NCBI GenBank assembly: GCA_948470475.1
Contig: OX419339.1
Location: forward strand, 1,302,501 to 1,366,500
Direction: 5' to 3'
DNA from: Galaxea fascicularis
Taxonomy: Eukaryota; Cnidaria; Anthozoa; Scleractinia; Euphylliidae
Length of the DNA stretch: 64,000 bases
Under the pieces are notes generated by a model. That model was not told the origin of the DNA. It saw nothing but the letters and a program-made list of their open reading frames with translations, and did not search any database. Positions within the stretch are counted from its first letter, which is position 1. The number at the start of each line of letters is the position of its first letter. Below, piece by piece: positions 32,601 to 44,822 of the stretch. The position numbers and the translations under genes are program-made.

Positions 32601-35600
32601 CCTACAACTGTGCAACTGTAGGAGTCAATAAATTATTTCACAAGCATGTTTTGTGGTAATTGTGATGTAATACAGACAGTTTTTCATGTTTTGAACTGAA
32701 GACACTTCTTAACATGATGACACATGTGTCCCAATAACAGGCTGGTTCTGTTGTCAAATCCAGGGCTGTACTCTAGCAGTGCCTGGTCACCCCTGGTGAC
32801 TTACTTTCACCTTTGGGCACCCAGGAAATGTTGGTTTTTGCACCAAACTTATAATTATGCTGGGTGCTTTGAATTTCAATGGTTCAGAGATTTTGGGTGC
32901 CCACCTTCTTATCTTAGAGCACAGCCTTGCACTTTGTTTGCTTTAGGTCGACATTTACACAGCAAAACTAAATAAATTATTTTGTGACTATGTTCTATAA
33001 CTATTGTTTTTCTTTTGGTAAATTTTGACAGGATTTTTACTGGAACTGCAAAAAGATGGTGGTAAAATGGCTGATTCAGCAACATTGTTGTCAATGTCAG
33101 ACAATATTCATCTGGTCCTCATAAAAATGGATCCTTCTGGAGACACAACTCTGATTGGTTCACACTTTCTTGCATGGCGAGATATTCTGTCTTCAGCAAA
33201 TGGACGACTTGTATGTCCTGTTGAAATCAATGGGGTAGGAAGTGAAGCTAAAGTACCTATGGGAATATTAGAGATAAAATTTGAAATAATCCCACGGCTT
33301 ACTCAGGTACAGCAACAATTAACGTGAGGCATGTTCTTTTTTTCCTCTTTTCTTTGTTATTAATTATGAGGCTTTGTTCAATTGGAAAGTTGCATGCATA
33401 GCAGTTGAAAGTTTTCACATTATTTTTTGTCATAAATTTGCTTGAAATACATGTGTAGTACATTTCAACCTCCCATAAGCAAGCATCCAAAATGTCAAGA
33501 CTAGTTGGTCAATCATGGGAGGTGTCACTCATGAAAGGCCAGGCCACAGGGGGGTCTATATTTTGGGTAATTAAATTTTGCAAATGTTAATTGCAGAGGT
33601 CTATCCCATTTGCCAGTACTCATCTAACCCCATAGGAATAGCTTTTAGTACATGTAGCTAACAATATTGAAACCGGTCCAAAATTATTTATTATTTCCAT
33701 GTAGTGTATGTGTTTTTTAATGCTTTATTCATACAGTAAGTCTATTTTGGGACACACTTTCAGAACCCCTAACAGTCAGATTTATATCTGCTGTAATGAT
33801 ACAGCCAATAATAAGCAACACATTTTTGGATTTCTGCCCGGAGAGATACAGCAGATTAGATCGTGTATTGTACTAGTTCTAAGAAATAAAAATTGTTGTC
33901 ACTGACTAAAAAACTTTTTGTAAGGACGTGTCGGTTAAAATACTATAACCTTCTTCAGCAATAAAATGGCTACAACTGCAAATGAGTGCTTTAAAAGAGC
34001 CGTAGAAACGTCACTTGGGATTGCCAAGGGCCTTGTAAATGTCAGGAATGTAAATGTGTTCATTGATGGTATTCGGGTCGCTAATTGAGTGCCACGCCTC
34101 TAAAACTAATCTTTTTGACCATTGGGAACGGCGGTCAATGATCTTGACATCGTCAAGGTCAAAATTATGATTGTTTTTTATACAATGTTGGGTCAATAAG
34201 GAATTCATATCTCCCGTGAAAATCGCTCTCTTGTGTTCTCTAGTCCTGGATCTTAGGGCTCTTGATGTTTGGCCTATATAAACTTTGTCGCAGTCTTTAC
34301 AATTAATTTTATAGATCACTCCTGTCGATAAGTCCTTATTAAATTTTTCTTTAGGTTTTTTTAAAATGGAGCCAACGGTCATTACAGGTTTATGAGCAAC
34401 ATTGATATTAAATTGATTTAAAGTTATTGCGATTTTTTCTGAAATTCCTTGGAGATATGGCAAAATGACGAAACCTCTACTGGTTTGAGACTGGTTTGTA
34501 GAAACAGTGGTACTTTGGCAGCTTCTAATAAATTGATCGGTGTAACCATTGATCTTTAGAGCGTCGACCACGTGTTGTACTTCAGATAATTTGTCTGTGT
34601 CAGTGGAAGGGATGTTCTTTGCTCTGTCGAGGAGGGTTCTAGCTACTGAGCGTTTATGTTGAGTAGGGTGGTTGGAGTTGAATTGAAGGTATTTGTCAGT
34701 ATGTGTGGCTTTCCTGTAGACGCTAGTTTTTATAGTTCCATCGGGGTTCCTGGATGTCATGGTGTCCAGAAATGCGATGGATCCGTCTTTTTCTTCTTCC
34801 CCTGTAAATTTGATGTGTTCATTAATTGAGTTAAGGTGGAAGTGGAACTCTGTAAGGTGTTCACGAGTAATGCAGACGTGGCTATCATCGACATATCTAT
34901 ACCACCACTTCGGAGGATGAGGTGCGGTGATTAAAGCTCTCTCTTCGACGTGTTCCATAACTAAGTTTGCCAAAATTGCGCTCACAGGAGAACCCATTGG
35001 GCAGCCAAATATTTGTTTGTAGAAAGTGCCATCAATGATGAAGTAGTTATTGTCAAGTACAAATTCAAGCAACCTCATGATGTTGTCAACAGACTTGTTT
35101 GTTCTTTCTGAGATGGTCGGATCAGCCTCAAGTCTGTTCTTAGTCACTTGGAGTGCCAAAGTTGTCGGTATAGATGTGAAGAGGGATACGACATCGAAAG
35201 ATACCATAATTTCTTGGGGGGTGATGTTACTATCGGAGACTTTTTCCACAAAATCGCGGCTGTTTGTAACAGTGTACTTGTTGTTTTGCAAAGGGCTCAG
35301 GATAGAAGCTAGATGTTTAGACACTTGATAAGTAGGACAGTTGATTGAGCTGGTGATGGGTCGCAGCGGAACCTCCGGTTTTTGTATTTTTGGTAGTCCA
35401 TAGAAAGTAGCAGGTGTGGCATCAGTGCTTCGGAGTGTATAATAAAGTTTGTCATCGAGTTGCTGCACGCCAGGGTCATGAGTTGATGTTAGGCCTTTAA
35501 TTTGTTTGATCAAGACGTTCAGGGATTTCTCTGTGCCAGGAGTGGGGTTCCTGCGTCGATCTGAAATCTTTTTGTAAGTATTCTGATCCTGTAACAAGCC

Positions 35601-38600
35601 ATTAATTTTTTGTTGGTAATCACTGCTGTCCATCACGACAACTGCACGACCTTTATCTGCTGGTAGGATGGTAACTGATGTATCCTTCGATAGCCGTTTT
35701 AAGGTTTCGAGTTCATCTTTTGTCATGTTGCGTTGGCGCGAGGGTTTGCTGTTTTTTAGGATTGAAGTAGTCTTGGCTCGAATAAAATTTGTGGTAGGTG
35801 TTTTATGCCTGACTCGATCGATGATACAATTTCTGCAACAGGAACAGACTTCGGTGTAATCGCAAAATTGAAACCATGGCTCAATGCTTTTTTATCTAGG
35901 TCACTCAAAGGTTTGCTAGATATGTTGACAACCCATCTATCTGTTGGATTTTCCACGCGGTTGTCGGAGCGGTTGTAAAGAAGTCTCTGTAGTTTTTCTT
36001 GTTGAAACAAAGACTTGCGTTTCGATTCAAAACTGGCTGTGTGTTCGACTGTACGCATCAGCGTGTCCATGCTGTGTACATCCAGAATCTGTTGGAGATC
36101 AGAATGAAACTTCTCCAGTTTGCCGCGGTGCCGGCGAATCTGGATATGACAGTTGCTTATGCGTAATCTTAAGTAGGCGAGACCCGCTTTCTTGGCAATG
36201 TGGTACCCTTCTTTGCATTTGATAGTGGGGTTGAAGCGAAGACTGTCCGGAAGAAGTTCCACTTCCACCTTAACTCAATTAATGAACACATCAAATTTAC
36301 AGTGGAAGAAGAAAAAGACGGATCCATCGCATTTCTGGACACCATGACATCCAGGAACCCCAATGGAACTATAAAAACTAGCGTCTACAGGAAAGCCAGA
36401 TACTGACAAATACCTTCAATTCAACTCCCACCACCCTACTCAACATAAACGCTCAGTAGCTAGAACCCTCCTCGACAGAGCAAAGAACATCCCTTCCACT
36501 GACACAGACAAATTATCCGAAGTACAACACGTGGTCGACGCTCTAAAGATCAATGGTTACACCGATCAATTTATAAGAAGCTGCCAAAGTACCACTGTTT
36601 CTACAAACCAGTCTCAAACCAGTAGAGGTTTCGTCATTTTGCCATATCTCCAAGGAATTTCAGAAAAAATCACAAGAACTTTAAATCAATTTAATATCAA
36701 TGTTGCTCATAAACCCGTAATGACCATTAATAAGGACTTATCGACAGGAGTGATCTATAAAATTAATTGTAAAGACTGCGACAAAGTTTATATAGGCCAA
36801 ACATCAAGAGCCCTAAGATCCAGGACTAGAGAACACAAGAGAGCGATTTTCACGGGAGATATGAATTCCTTATTGACCCAACATTGTATAAAAAACAATC
36901 ATAATTTTGACCTTGACGATGTCAAGATCATTGACTGCTGTTCCCAATGGTTAAAAAGATTATTTTTAGAAGCGTGGCACTCAATTAGCGACCCGAATGC
37001 CATCAATGAACACATTTACATTCCTGACATTTACAAGGCCCTTGGCAATCCCAAGTGACGTTTCTACGACTCTTTTAAAGCACTCATTTGCATTTGTAGC
37101 CATTTTATTGCTGAAGAAGGTTATAGTATTTTAACCGAAACGTCCCTACAAAAAGTTTTTTAGTCAGTGACAACAATTTTTATTTCTTATTATCATGCCT
37201 GACTACAACTATAGCATTTTTGTACTAGTTAATTAGCTTACATTGTTATATCTCATATAAGAATTCGAGAACATTTCGAGAATGATTTATTCATGGCGCT
37301 CATTGATATGTACTCAAGAGTATGTGTGATTTTGGCACTTGGATTTTGAGTTTGGAAGCATGTACAGCGTTTTAAAATAAAATACTTGAATGTAGAAGCC
37401 TTGTCCTACGAGTTTCTTTTCTTCATTGGAGCAGCGGAAAACACATGAGGAATTAAACAGTAATACTCTTGTTCAAATTCATTTGATAGATGCCTGGTGG
37501 TTAGTGCATGCTCATGAAGGTCAAGCAGCATTGGTTGCTTTTATGAGACAACTTGCAATGTTCACAACAATCTCATTTTCAATTGAATGGCATCAGAAAT
37601 TCACTAAATTTGCTCAATGTACTTAGTACACATAACTGCAAACAATGTGAACATGGTTTGCATAGTCTTGAAATGCGTAGCATGGAATAATATGATTGAT
37701 TAATTGATTATAACAAATGATGATAAATAAATTGCAATTTGTTATTTCAATTGCAGATGTTAACCAAAGATGTCATAGCAGCACAAATAAGCTTAGAACA
37801 CTCAAGGATAGCCGAGAGAGAAAGACTTTTCTTAGTTTATGCCAAACAGTGGTGGAGAGAATTTCTTCAAATTCGTGCATCCCACAGTAATAGACTTGTG
37901 AAGATTTTTGCTCAGGATGAATGTGGAACAAATCGTCCTGTTTGTTCATTTGTTCGTCCTCTTCGTGCAGGACGATTACTTGATAGTCCTCGGCAAGCTG
38001 CTAGGTTTGTTAGCCTACTGGGATATGAGCATGTACCTTCAGTTGGTGGTGGAAAAGCTGAGATGTGGAGCAGTTTACATGCATTTCTCTGTAAAGGGAA
38101 GGGTGTAAGTGCTTTCACTATACTTTCACAACATAACTAGTGGCAAAATGAAGTTGGGTCAAACTCTACTACTAAAATGCCAGCTATGTCTCTCAAGAGC
38201 AAGGTCATTTCTCAACTGACTTAACCTGGAATAGACATGTAAGATGTGTCACTGACATTTTTGTTCAAATGAGGAAGCTAGATCATTTTGTGAAATCTTG
38301 AGTGTTGATTCTTAAGTGTTCTTTGCAAGCCTTTTAAACAAAAGAAGATTGGACACTGCAGTGTTGTTATTAGCCCCTTCCTTTGTTGTTCAGGTGTTGA
38401 AAAGGGCAAACCAAAGAAATCTTAGGGGTACCCACCTACTTAGAATTGCATACTTTTCTATTTCACCAATATTTTAACAGTGAACTGATCAGATCTGGTC
38501 TCTGCTTTTAAAAAGAATGTTCCCAGTTACATGTACACTGATAAGCTTCACACTACTGTAGCAGCACATGTAAGCCAATAATGTTCAATGTTCCTTAATG

Positions 38601-41600
38601 TAATGATCATGTACTAAGAAATATATTTAATTTAAAAAATACTCTAAAAAATCATTATTTTAGAGCTTCCAATGAGTGATTTAAAAGCTGTACAGTGTAT
38701 GATCACTTGGTGTCTTTTACATGTATCTTTATTTTTATGCAGGACTGTGAAGATCATGCAGTTCTTTTGTGCAGTCTCCTGCTGGGTTTTGGCCTAAATG
38801 CTTATGTATGTGTTGGCACCAAGGCTAAAGGTGCTGCCCACACATGGGTCGTGACCATCAGCCCAGAGGGAGGGGTGACATTCTGGGAGAGTTTAACAGC
38901 ACATAGGTAATAAGGTTGCTTATGCGTGTATAATTGTTATTAAGAATTAAATACTTATTTTAAACACTGTACCTTTAAACTGTGTATTTTATGACCTTAA
39001 TTTACAGGTATTCACACTGTCCAATAAATCCGGATGACCCACCTGCACTGAAGCAGTCTAGCCCAGAGCACCCTTACAAAACAGTAGGATGTGTGTTCAA
39101 CCACCAGTCATTCTATGCAAACAGCCAGGTGACAGAAAATAAAGTTAATGAGTGTGAACAGCCTGGTCGGTAATTGTGAAGAACAGCTCCCCACTACCGA
39201 CTGTTGGTCGACTGTCGGTCAACTGTCGGCCGACAATTAACCAACAGTCGGTCAACAGATTACCGACAGGTAACCGACAGCTACGTGCTACTTTAAACTC
39301 CTCTGCAAAATAACTAAACAAACAAGACTATTACCGAAAACATACTCGATAATTACACTGTGTATATTCTCTTCTTTCTCCATGACCGCTTTTGAAGCAA
39401 AGCTATCAACTGTTGGCTCGAAAACTTCGCTTCATTTCACGACCAAAAGTAGATTAGAAAATCGCCCTACAATGCATTGCGTCCCTTGTGACAGATAAGG
39501 TGACCCCGTGTATGCATACTCAAAGTTTCCTACCCTAGTAATGTTTTTTCATTAGTCTTAACACAGGTTGTTGTGGCACTACATACACAGAACGGCTTCC
39601 GTTTGTTTGTTTTTACTGGGTTTCCTTTCCGTATCCGATTACTGCGCTTTTCAAAAACACGCGAACTCTGAGGTTCAAAAGTCGCCTTAACAATTACGTT
39701 TTTGCGCTGGGCACCGTCAATCATAATTTCGATCACAAGGAGCGAACCTTGAAATTCAGAAACACTCAAAACAGACCGAAATCCACCAATCAATCATCAT
39801 GACCTTTTGATTTACTAAGTGAGCTTAGTTTGGCGGATAGAATTCTGCGATGCCAGCTAACATGTTGTAGAAGGGGTCGCCGGGATAAACTTTCCTCCAG
39901 TTAAACTCGTCCAGGTATCCGGGAAGTTGGCTTCTGAGGGTCCCGATCATTGCTTTCAGCTTCCTTTTAACTTGACTCCAGACTCCTTCTATGGTGTTCG
40001 TGTGGGCTCCTGTGTGTGGATCGACAAAGTTCTTCGAATGGTTCACCATTAGATGGATATAACCGAGGTTGTTCAAGTTGAAATACGGGGAAAACTTGTC
40101 AGAAATGATTAGTGTTCCAGGTTCTATGAACTGCTGTACTAGTCCGGTTACAAGAGTTTCGCGTGTACGGTTGGGTACTTGAAAGGTGAGGGCCCTGCCA
40201 CTGCCTCTTTCAACCATACCGAAAACCCACTGGCCAGTGGAAATACGCCCTCGATTGTACGTACTACAGTACGTCTTGACATTGTTGATATGGAGGCGCT
40301 GTAAATAAGTTTAGACAAACCCTGAGGTTTTTACAATGTTAATTTTTCCCAAGAGAGTAAGATTTCTCCGCTTCCAGCAACTGAGGGTTTTTCCAATTGA
40401 TCTATCTTTTTCTCCAGATTAAGCATCCTAGCGCGCTCAGAATCGTAAGTAAAATATATACTGCACCTGCATTTTGCACACAATGAGAAATGAGGGGGAT
40501 TGGGTCTTAGTCAACAGTTACGGCAAAAATACAATATGGCGTCCCAGCAACGATCAACAATCATTCGATCGTGGTGTGACACACAAGCAGAAACACAAGC
40601 AGATTAACCGAATCTAATCCAATTCCTTTTATTTCTTTAATATAATCGTTTCAACATTTGACAATGCATTTGTTTTAAGATATTTTTAACCTACCGACAA
40701 CTCACCGACAACCCACCGACAACCCACCGACAGATCGCCAACAGTCGGCCGACTGTCGGCCGACTGTTGGCCAACAATCGGTCGACAATCTTAACAAACA
40801 CTTTCACAAACTGTTGGTAAACTGTCGGCCGACTATTGGCCGTTTGTCGGTCGCTTGTCGGCCGACTGTGGGCCGTTTGTCGGCCAACAGTCGGCCGTTT
40901 GTCGGCCGACTGTTGGCCGTTTGTCGGTCAACAGTCGGCCGACAGTCGGTAGTGGGGAGCTGTTCTTCACAATTACCGCCTGGTCAGTTGGGATGTACTG
41001 TGGCTGAGCTTGTCTTGTGAACTGTGGTCAGTGTTCCAGATATTAGTGGGTTCTCGGTACGAGGAAGCTACCTACCTGACACACTGAGTTGTTGAGCAAG
41101 ATAATTTGGGAAGACCCATGTCTATTGACCCATTAAAATATTCTATGACCCCTGACTCTGAAAGTATCTTGAACACTGCATAGTTAAGAACTGTTTCCTT
41201 GTGTTTTTAAGAGCTGAGGTATAGTTTTGAAAGGTCGTGAGTGGTGATTGGTTTTAGAAGTCTTTTGTTTAGCCTTCCCATCCACTCATTCGGATAATAA
41301 TATTATTTCTATTGAAGTACACTTATAAGGAACAAGATACAGCTGACTCTCATCGAAGTTATTAAGCTTCAGATGAACAACCATGGTCGGTTGGGTTAGA
41401 GTGCTGATCAATGATTCTGAATTAAGTGTCAAACGAGAAAATTGAAGGGCTCCAGGCAATGTTATTCCTCGAAAAAGACAGGGCAATGTTGTTCTATTAA
41501 ATCAAAGACCACACGCCAAACCTCAGCTGATTTGGACGCCAAAATTCAGGAAGACGTTCTTGCCTGGAGGCCTTCACTTGGGATTTCTTGGTTACATGCA

Positions 41601-44166
41601 CATGTTGTTGTAAGTGAAGAATTTTAAGTTTGATTGGAATAATTATTTGTATTTCTTAGCCAACTGATTCAGCTGAGGTTTGTCTGTTTGAACTTCACAA
41701 TGAAGCAAAGTGGAAAAGCATGAGTGAAGATGCAATACGATCTGTTTGTGGGCCCAAACTCTTGGTGAGAATTGCAATTATTATGATAGAAAGGTTTTCT
41801 CTGAGAAGCAATTCCTACTTGCTTTGGTCTCACATTACTTCTCTTTGTAAACTGACTGGCAAAACGCGCACCATTCTTTCAACCAGTGGAAAGCAAAATA
41901 CCGTAAACCATTAGGGAGCTTTAGCAAAGAGGACGGGAACGCCACAAAACAATAGCCTTAACGCTTTGCACGTGCGTTTTACAGTTTTGTACATTTCGTT
42001 GCCGTCCTCTACAACACAACGTCAAATGACCAAATTTTAGGTTTTCTCGAGAACGTGAGTGCATGACGGTAAATTTCTGTTTCTTTTTTCTTACTTTAAC
42101 GCTGTTCATAGAAATTTAGACCCTAGACAGTTCCTCAGCATTTTCCTGGTTAAACAAATTGAGATAATCGCGAAAGAGTTAGAAAATCGAGAAGTAATAG
42201 TTTGAATGACATTTTCGTTGCCGTCGGCGTCGTCGCTGCTAAAGCTCCCTAATATTGCAAATTGCTCTCGTAGAATTTCCTGTGCTTGACACTGGCCATG
42301 TACAGTATTCTGTTTGGTCTGAACATGGAGCTCTTTGTGTCTGCTGTGAGTGGTTTGATATGCTGCTTTTATTTTACAACACTTAGCTGGACATCACTTT
42401 ATAAACTGCTGACTTATGATGGTATCTCATGGTGTTATAGTCCATTCAAAACTCCTGTCGGCCTCAAAGACCAGGGCTGAAGTGTTTAGTACCTGAACTC
42501 ATAATTTTGACATTGATTTTGTTGTATACTTGTAGCCCAGTGGTCCAGTCTTCCCTCCTCTGTACCCACCAAGTGTGGATGCGGCGCTTGTTAGTAATGA
42601 TATGGAGCATGAGCTCAGAGGCCTGGTCACTGATCACAGAAGGGTAAGCTGAGCCTATGTTGATAGTGGTGTCCAGAGTGGTGGTTGTGGTGATGGTGAT
42701 GATGATGTTACAGTATTGGTGGTGACAATTATGATGAGGATGACAATGATGGTGCGGGTAGTGGACGTTTCAGTCGTTATGATGATGGTTGTGGGGGCCG
42801 ACACAAAGCTCTCGGAACGTCCCACAGGATTGATTGAGAAAACACACTGTAAACAATCAAACAAACCAAAAAAACATAATGGACCCTAACCCTGAAACAA
42901 TAGAGCTTCCATGTGGGGCAAATGAAATTAGAAGTTCCAAAGAGCTTCGCGACAGCAGGGTTGTGGTGGTAGTGGTAGAAGAGGTGATGATGGTAAGAAG
43001 TGATTACATACGTAACATACCTCCATTCGTTATGATGATAGTGGCAGTGGTAGTGGTCGCACTGGTGATGGTGGTGATGGCTGGGATACATAGTGGTAGT
43101 GCTGGAGTGAATTAGACGTTCCTGTGGTGGTAACCCTCGATAAATTGAATATGAAATTTTACATCTTGCAAACTTTTGCTTCCATACATAGGATCTTGGC
43201 CTAAACACAGCTTGGGATGACGAGCTAAGTTATATTCTGACACCAGCGCTAGCTGCGTACGAGTTAGAGCACAGTACTGGAATTTCCGCTGGAAATGAAG
43301 AGTTTCAACAAGCCATCAGGCGCGCTATACCTGATGGACATACTTTCAAAGGCTTTCCTATCCAGTTTGTGCATCGCAATGCACGCCGGGCGTTTGCCAC
43401 GTGTCTTAGGTGAGTACCAGTCTCGTCACCCTGTAGTGTAGACAAAAGTGGCTTCAACTCTGATATTTGAGTATGTCAACTTATACCTCGGACAAATATA
43501 TGTGGTAAACAGAAGCACCCGAGCAGCCAATTCTCTTTCAGAACGAGATTCAATGATCACGTTTTGATGCCAAATAATGTAGTATAGCGAAACGGGCGAG
43601 TACCACCACTGATGGTTCGACTTTCTAGTCTTCTCGGATAAGGACGATAAAACCGGAGGTCCCGTCTCACAACACTTGTTCCTATAATCTGTGGGACGTA
43701 AAAGAACTCACACACTGTTCGAAAAAGAGTAGGGGACGTAGTCCCCGGTGTGGTGATCTATCTGCTGTATGGGTTGGGTGGGGTGGGTGAGATCAAATAA
43801 TGGACTGATAGCGGCAGCCAGAGGCGCCTGTACAAGTCCGATCTCACCACACAGAAAAAGCATTGTAAAGTCACACGTTTGTTGCGACTCTTCTCAGATT
43901 CCTTTCCTTTCCTTTCCGTAATGTCACACGTTATTTCGTCATTCATGGCCCATCAAAGTCTATTTTACACAGTGATTTGATAATTCGAAGGATCTACTAC
44001 AGATTTTTGTGCTTGTGTCGTTTACAGGTCCCCAGTCTGTGAAGAGATTGTTTGTTGCCGAGGCGATCACGTGAGACTGGCTGTCCGAGTTCGAGTTTTC
44101 ACTTACCCTGAGAGCGCATGCGCCGTTTGGATCATGTTCGCTGTCAGATATCGATCAATTTTGTAG
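29619..44166 (+). CDS. CEP76: CEP76 centrosomal protein, 10 coding exons, 650 aa
   Basis: Exons: 29619-29901, 31690-31881, 33032-33306, 37757-38104, 38743-38906, 39008-39128, 41660-41764, 42536-42643, 43192-43409, 44028-44166. They sum to 1953 nt with frame kept at all nine GT-AG junctions; human CEP76 has 659 aa. Recognisable blocks in order: N-terminal helical region (LPTEKVQELKQIIHSHL), the C2-like domain starting at DPTKRYLYLQVLGGKAFLEH, VYAKQWWREFLQIR, the transglutaminase-like segment beginning GDCEDH (Cys368, with His399 in AAHTW), and the C-terminal FTYPESACAVWIMF. CEP76 sits at centrioles and limits their reduplication. The ATG context is cagaATGa. AATAAA at 44263-44268. Introns 3 and 6 contain large transposon insertions. 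Confidence 0.96.
29958..30366. mobile_element. 409-bp MITE with 6-bp target duplication, in CEP76 intron 1
   Basis: Ends CAGGGTGTAACAAATCGATA and its imperfect inverted partner (CAGGGCATAACAAATCGATA on the minus strand). TCACTG is duplicated at 29952-29957 and 30367-30372. The interior is almost wholly made of ATCGAT/AATCGATT-like words, so it reads as low-complexity DNA but has clean ends. Confidence 0.78.
31456..31550. repeat. Dispersed repeat, copy 1 (inverted copy at 43625-43715)
   Basis: On the minus strand contains CTCGGATAAGGACGATAAA and TCTGTGGGACGTTAAAGAAC, which recur on the plus strand at 43625-43715. Lies in CEP76 intron 1, next to a TATT microsatellite at about 31338-31354. Confidence 0.65.
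32761..32929. mobile_element. MITE of about 169 bp, copy 2, in CEP76 intron 2
   Basis: CAGGGCTGTACTCTAG at the left, TTAGAGCACAGCCTTG at the right, and an interior that matches 25148-25314 (shared GGTTTTTGCACCAAAC-type block). About 80 percent similar by eye. Confidence 0.65.
33925..33958 (-). ncRNA. Hammerhead-ribozyme-like motif, mutated core
   Basis: Minus-strand CTGAAGA, then a GGTTA/TAACC stem, then GACA, followed by CGTC. This matches the plus-strand motif at 37111-37144 except that GAAA has become GACA, which should inactivate it. Confidence 0.4.
34011..36265 (-). pseudogene. Penelope-like reverse transcriptase with GIY-YIG endonuclease, frameshifted
   Basis: The upstream frame (36265-35756) encodes a helical N-terminal region. 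After one frameshift near 35760 the main frame (ATG at 35726, stop at 34011) gives 571 residues. It contains ADKGRAVVVMD, the RT core FYGLPKIQKP, the FDVVSLFTSIP block, FGCPMGSPVSAILANLVME and the catalytic YRYVDD, then a Penelope-specific linker and a GIY-YIG endonuclease (GVIYKINCKDCDKVYIGQTS, followed by R..REHK). The catalytic RT and endonuclease motifs look intact, so apart from the frameshift this copy is well preserved. Confidence 0.88.
36250..37058 (+). pseudogene. 5'-truncated Penelope-like copy, inverted partner
   Basis: Starts within the RT domain (FHFHLNSINEHIKF) and continues to the same C-terminal end as the minus-strand copy. It has a frameshift and stop near 36404 and a 13-residue deletion just before the GIY-YIG domain (HKPVMTINKDL, where the other copy has an insert). 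Two coding substitutions later change RRSQWSKR to CCSQWLKR. Not functional by itself. Confidence 0.85.
37111..37144 (+). ncRNA. Hammerhead-ribozyme-like motif in the Penelope-like end
   Basis: CTGAAGA (fits CUGANGA) at 37111-37117, a 5-bp stem GGTTA/TAACC closing an 8-base loop, GAAA at 37137-37140, then CGTC. Penelope-like elements of animals are known to carry hammerhead ribozymes in their terminal regions. I cannot build a convincing stem III, so activity as a single unit is doubtful; a dimeric fold is possible. Confidence 0.45.
39169..40977. mobile_element. Merlin-type DNA transposon, 1809 bp, complete ends, CEP76 intron 6
   Basis: Terminal inverted repeats of at least 36 bp match perfectly (start GGTAATTGTGAAGAACAGCT). 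An 8-bp duplication GCCTGGTC flanks it at 39161-39168 and 40978-40985, as expected for Merlin. Both subterminal regions (39195-39290 and 40690-40950) carry many copies of the words GTCGGCCGACTGT and ACCGACAG in both orientations. The minus strand encodes an IS1595/ISXO2-like transposase. The sharp ends and duplication suggest a fairly recent insertion. Confidence 0.9.
39825..40310 (-). pseudogene. Merlin (IS1595/ISXO2-like) transposase, C-terminal part
   Basis: The frame includes YNRGRISTGQWVFGMVERG, the second catalytic Asp in LIISDKFSPYF and the catalytic Glu in HTNTIEGVWSQVKRK, ending with a stop at 39825-39827. The first catalytic Asp, expected in a DES-like motif just before the YNRGR segment, is not there; the sequence reads VKTYCSTYNRG, preceded by a possible splice acceptor (TTTACAG). 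Either an upstream exon carries it or the copy is non-autonomous. The N-terminal zinc-binding region was not found. Confidence 0.75.
42655..43120. repeat. GTG/GATG-rich simple repeats, CEP76 intron 8
   Basis: Irregular GGTGATGATG-like units at 42655-42790 and 42960-43110 with unique DNA between. Long frames on both strands here encode only His/Val-rich low-complexity peptide and are not genes. Confidence 0.85.
43625..43745. repeat. Dispersed repeat, copy 2, CEP76 intron 9
   Basis: CTCGGATAAGGACGATAAAA to TCTGTGGGACGTAAAAGAAC matches the reverse complement of 31456-31550. The copy continues to about 43745 with GTAGGGGACGTAGTCCCCGG. Confidence 0.65.
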
Positions 44167-44625
44167 ATAAAAACAGATCCTATCAGTCCTGGACGTCAGC
44201 TCAAAATTAGTATTCACTCATCTATGATTAAACAGTTTGTTGTAGCTAGTTTAATGATTGTAAATAAAAGTATTACTTGTATACACCTGAAATGAAATGG
44301 TGCATCGTTTTTCTTAACTGATTGCATTTCAAAACTAATCATGGTTACTGGAGATTCACGACTGGCATGATACATACATACAATCATACATACATTTTTA
44401 TTAATTAGCCCAGAAGTCGTGTGACTATACAGGATATGATGGTACCCAAACAAGCCATTCAAATCCAAAAGAAAATTCAGGCAACTCCGAAAGAAGATAG
44501 GACACTTTTGAAAGGCTAGCTCAAAGCATTTCCTTTAAATACATAAAAATGCCTGACTGTCGGGCATTAATATATATATATATTTTTTGAGACCCTTCCC
44601 GACTGCTGGGAATATAGCCACAGCA

Positions 44626-44822
44626 AATTTCTAAAACTGCAAACCGCTCATTCTAGAAAGCTGGTCTTTTACTATGATTTCAAGATACGAAAGGGCAAAT
44701 TTGTTGCAAAATTTCATGCCTGGAAACGTGTTCGGTTTTGAGATACGAAGGAAATATGGAACCCGAAAATGATAGGCCCGAAAAGTTTCGGGAGTTTCGA
44801 GAAACGCGCGCCAGACCATCAT
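44626..44822. repeat. Dispersed repeat, copy 2 (inverse of 24645-24885)
   Basis: Reverse-complement match to the repeat in TRIP13 intron 10, including GATTTCAAGATACGAAAGGG and GGCCCGAAAAGTTTCGGGA. Confidence 0.65.

Larger units (their letters stand above)
33879..37219. mobile_element. Penelope-like element insertion: two head-to-head copies, CEP76 intron 3
   Basis: An 11-bp duplication TTGTACTAGTT flanks the unit at 33868-33878 and 37220-37230. A longer copy runs on the minus strand from about 36250 to 33880. A 5'-truncated copy runs on the plus strand from about 36250 to 37190. The shared about 940 bp therefore form a large inverted repeat. A truncated copy attached to a longer one is typical of Penelope-like elements. 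It lies wholly within an intron of CEP76. Confidence 0.88.

Noticed and set aside
40690..40980. Regularly repeated short motifs that look like a CRISPR or satellite array, and a long RPTVGRLSA-type frame
   Set aside because: They are the subterminal repeats of the Merlin transposon; the peptide is a translation of those repeats.
42655..43208. Long overlapping frames on both strands in CEP76 intron 8
   Set aside because: Translations of GTG/GATG simple repeats; His-, Val- and Tyr-rich without domains.
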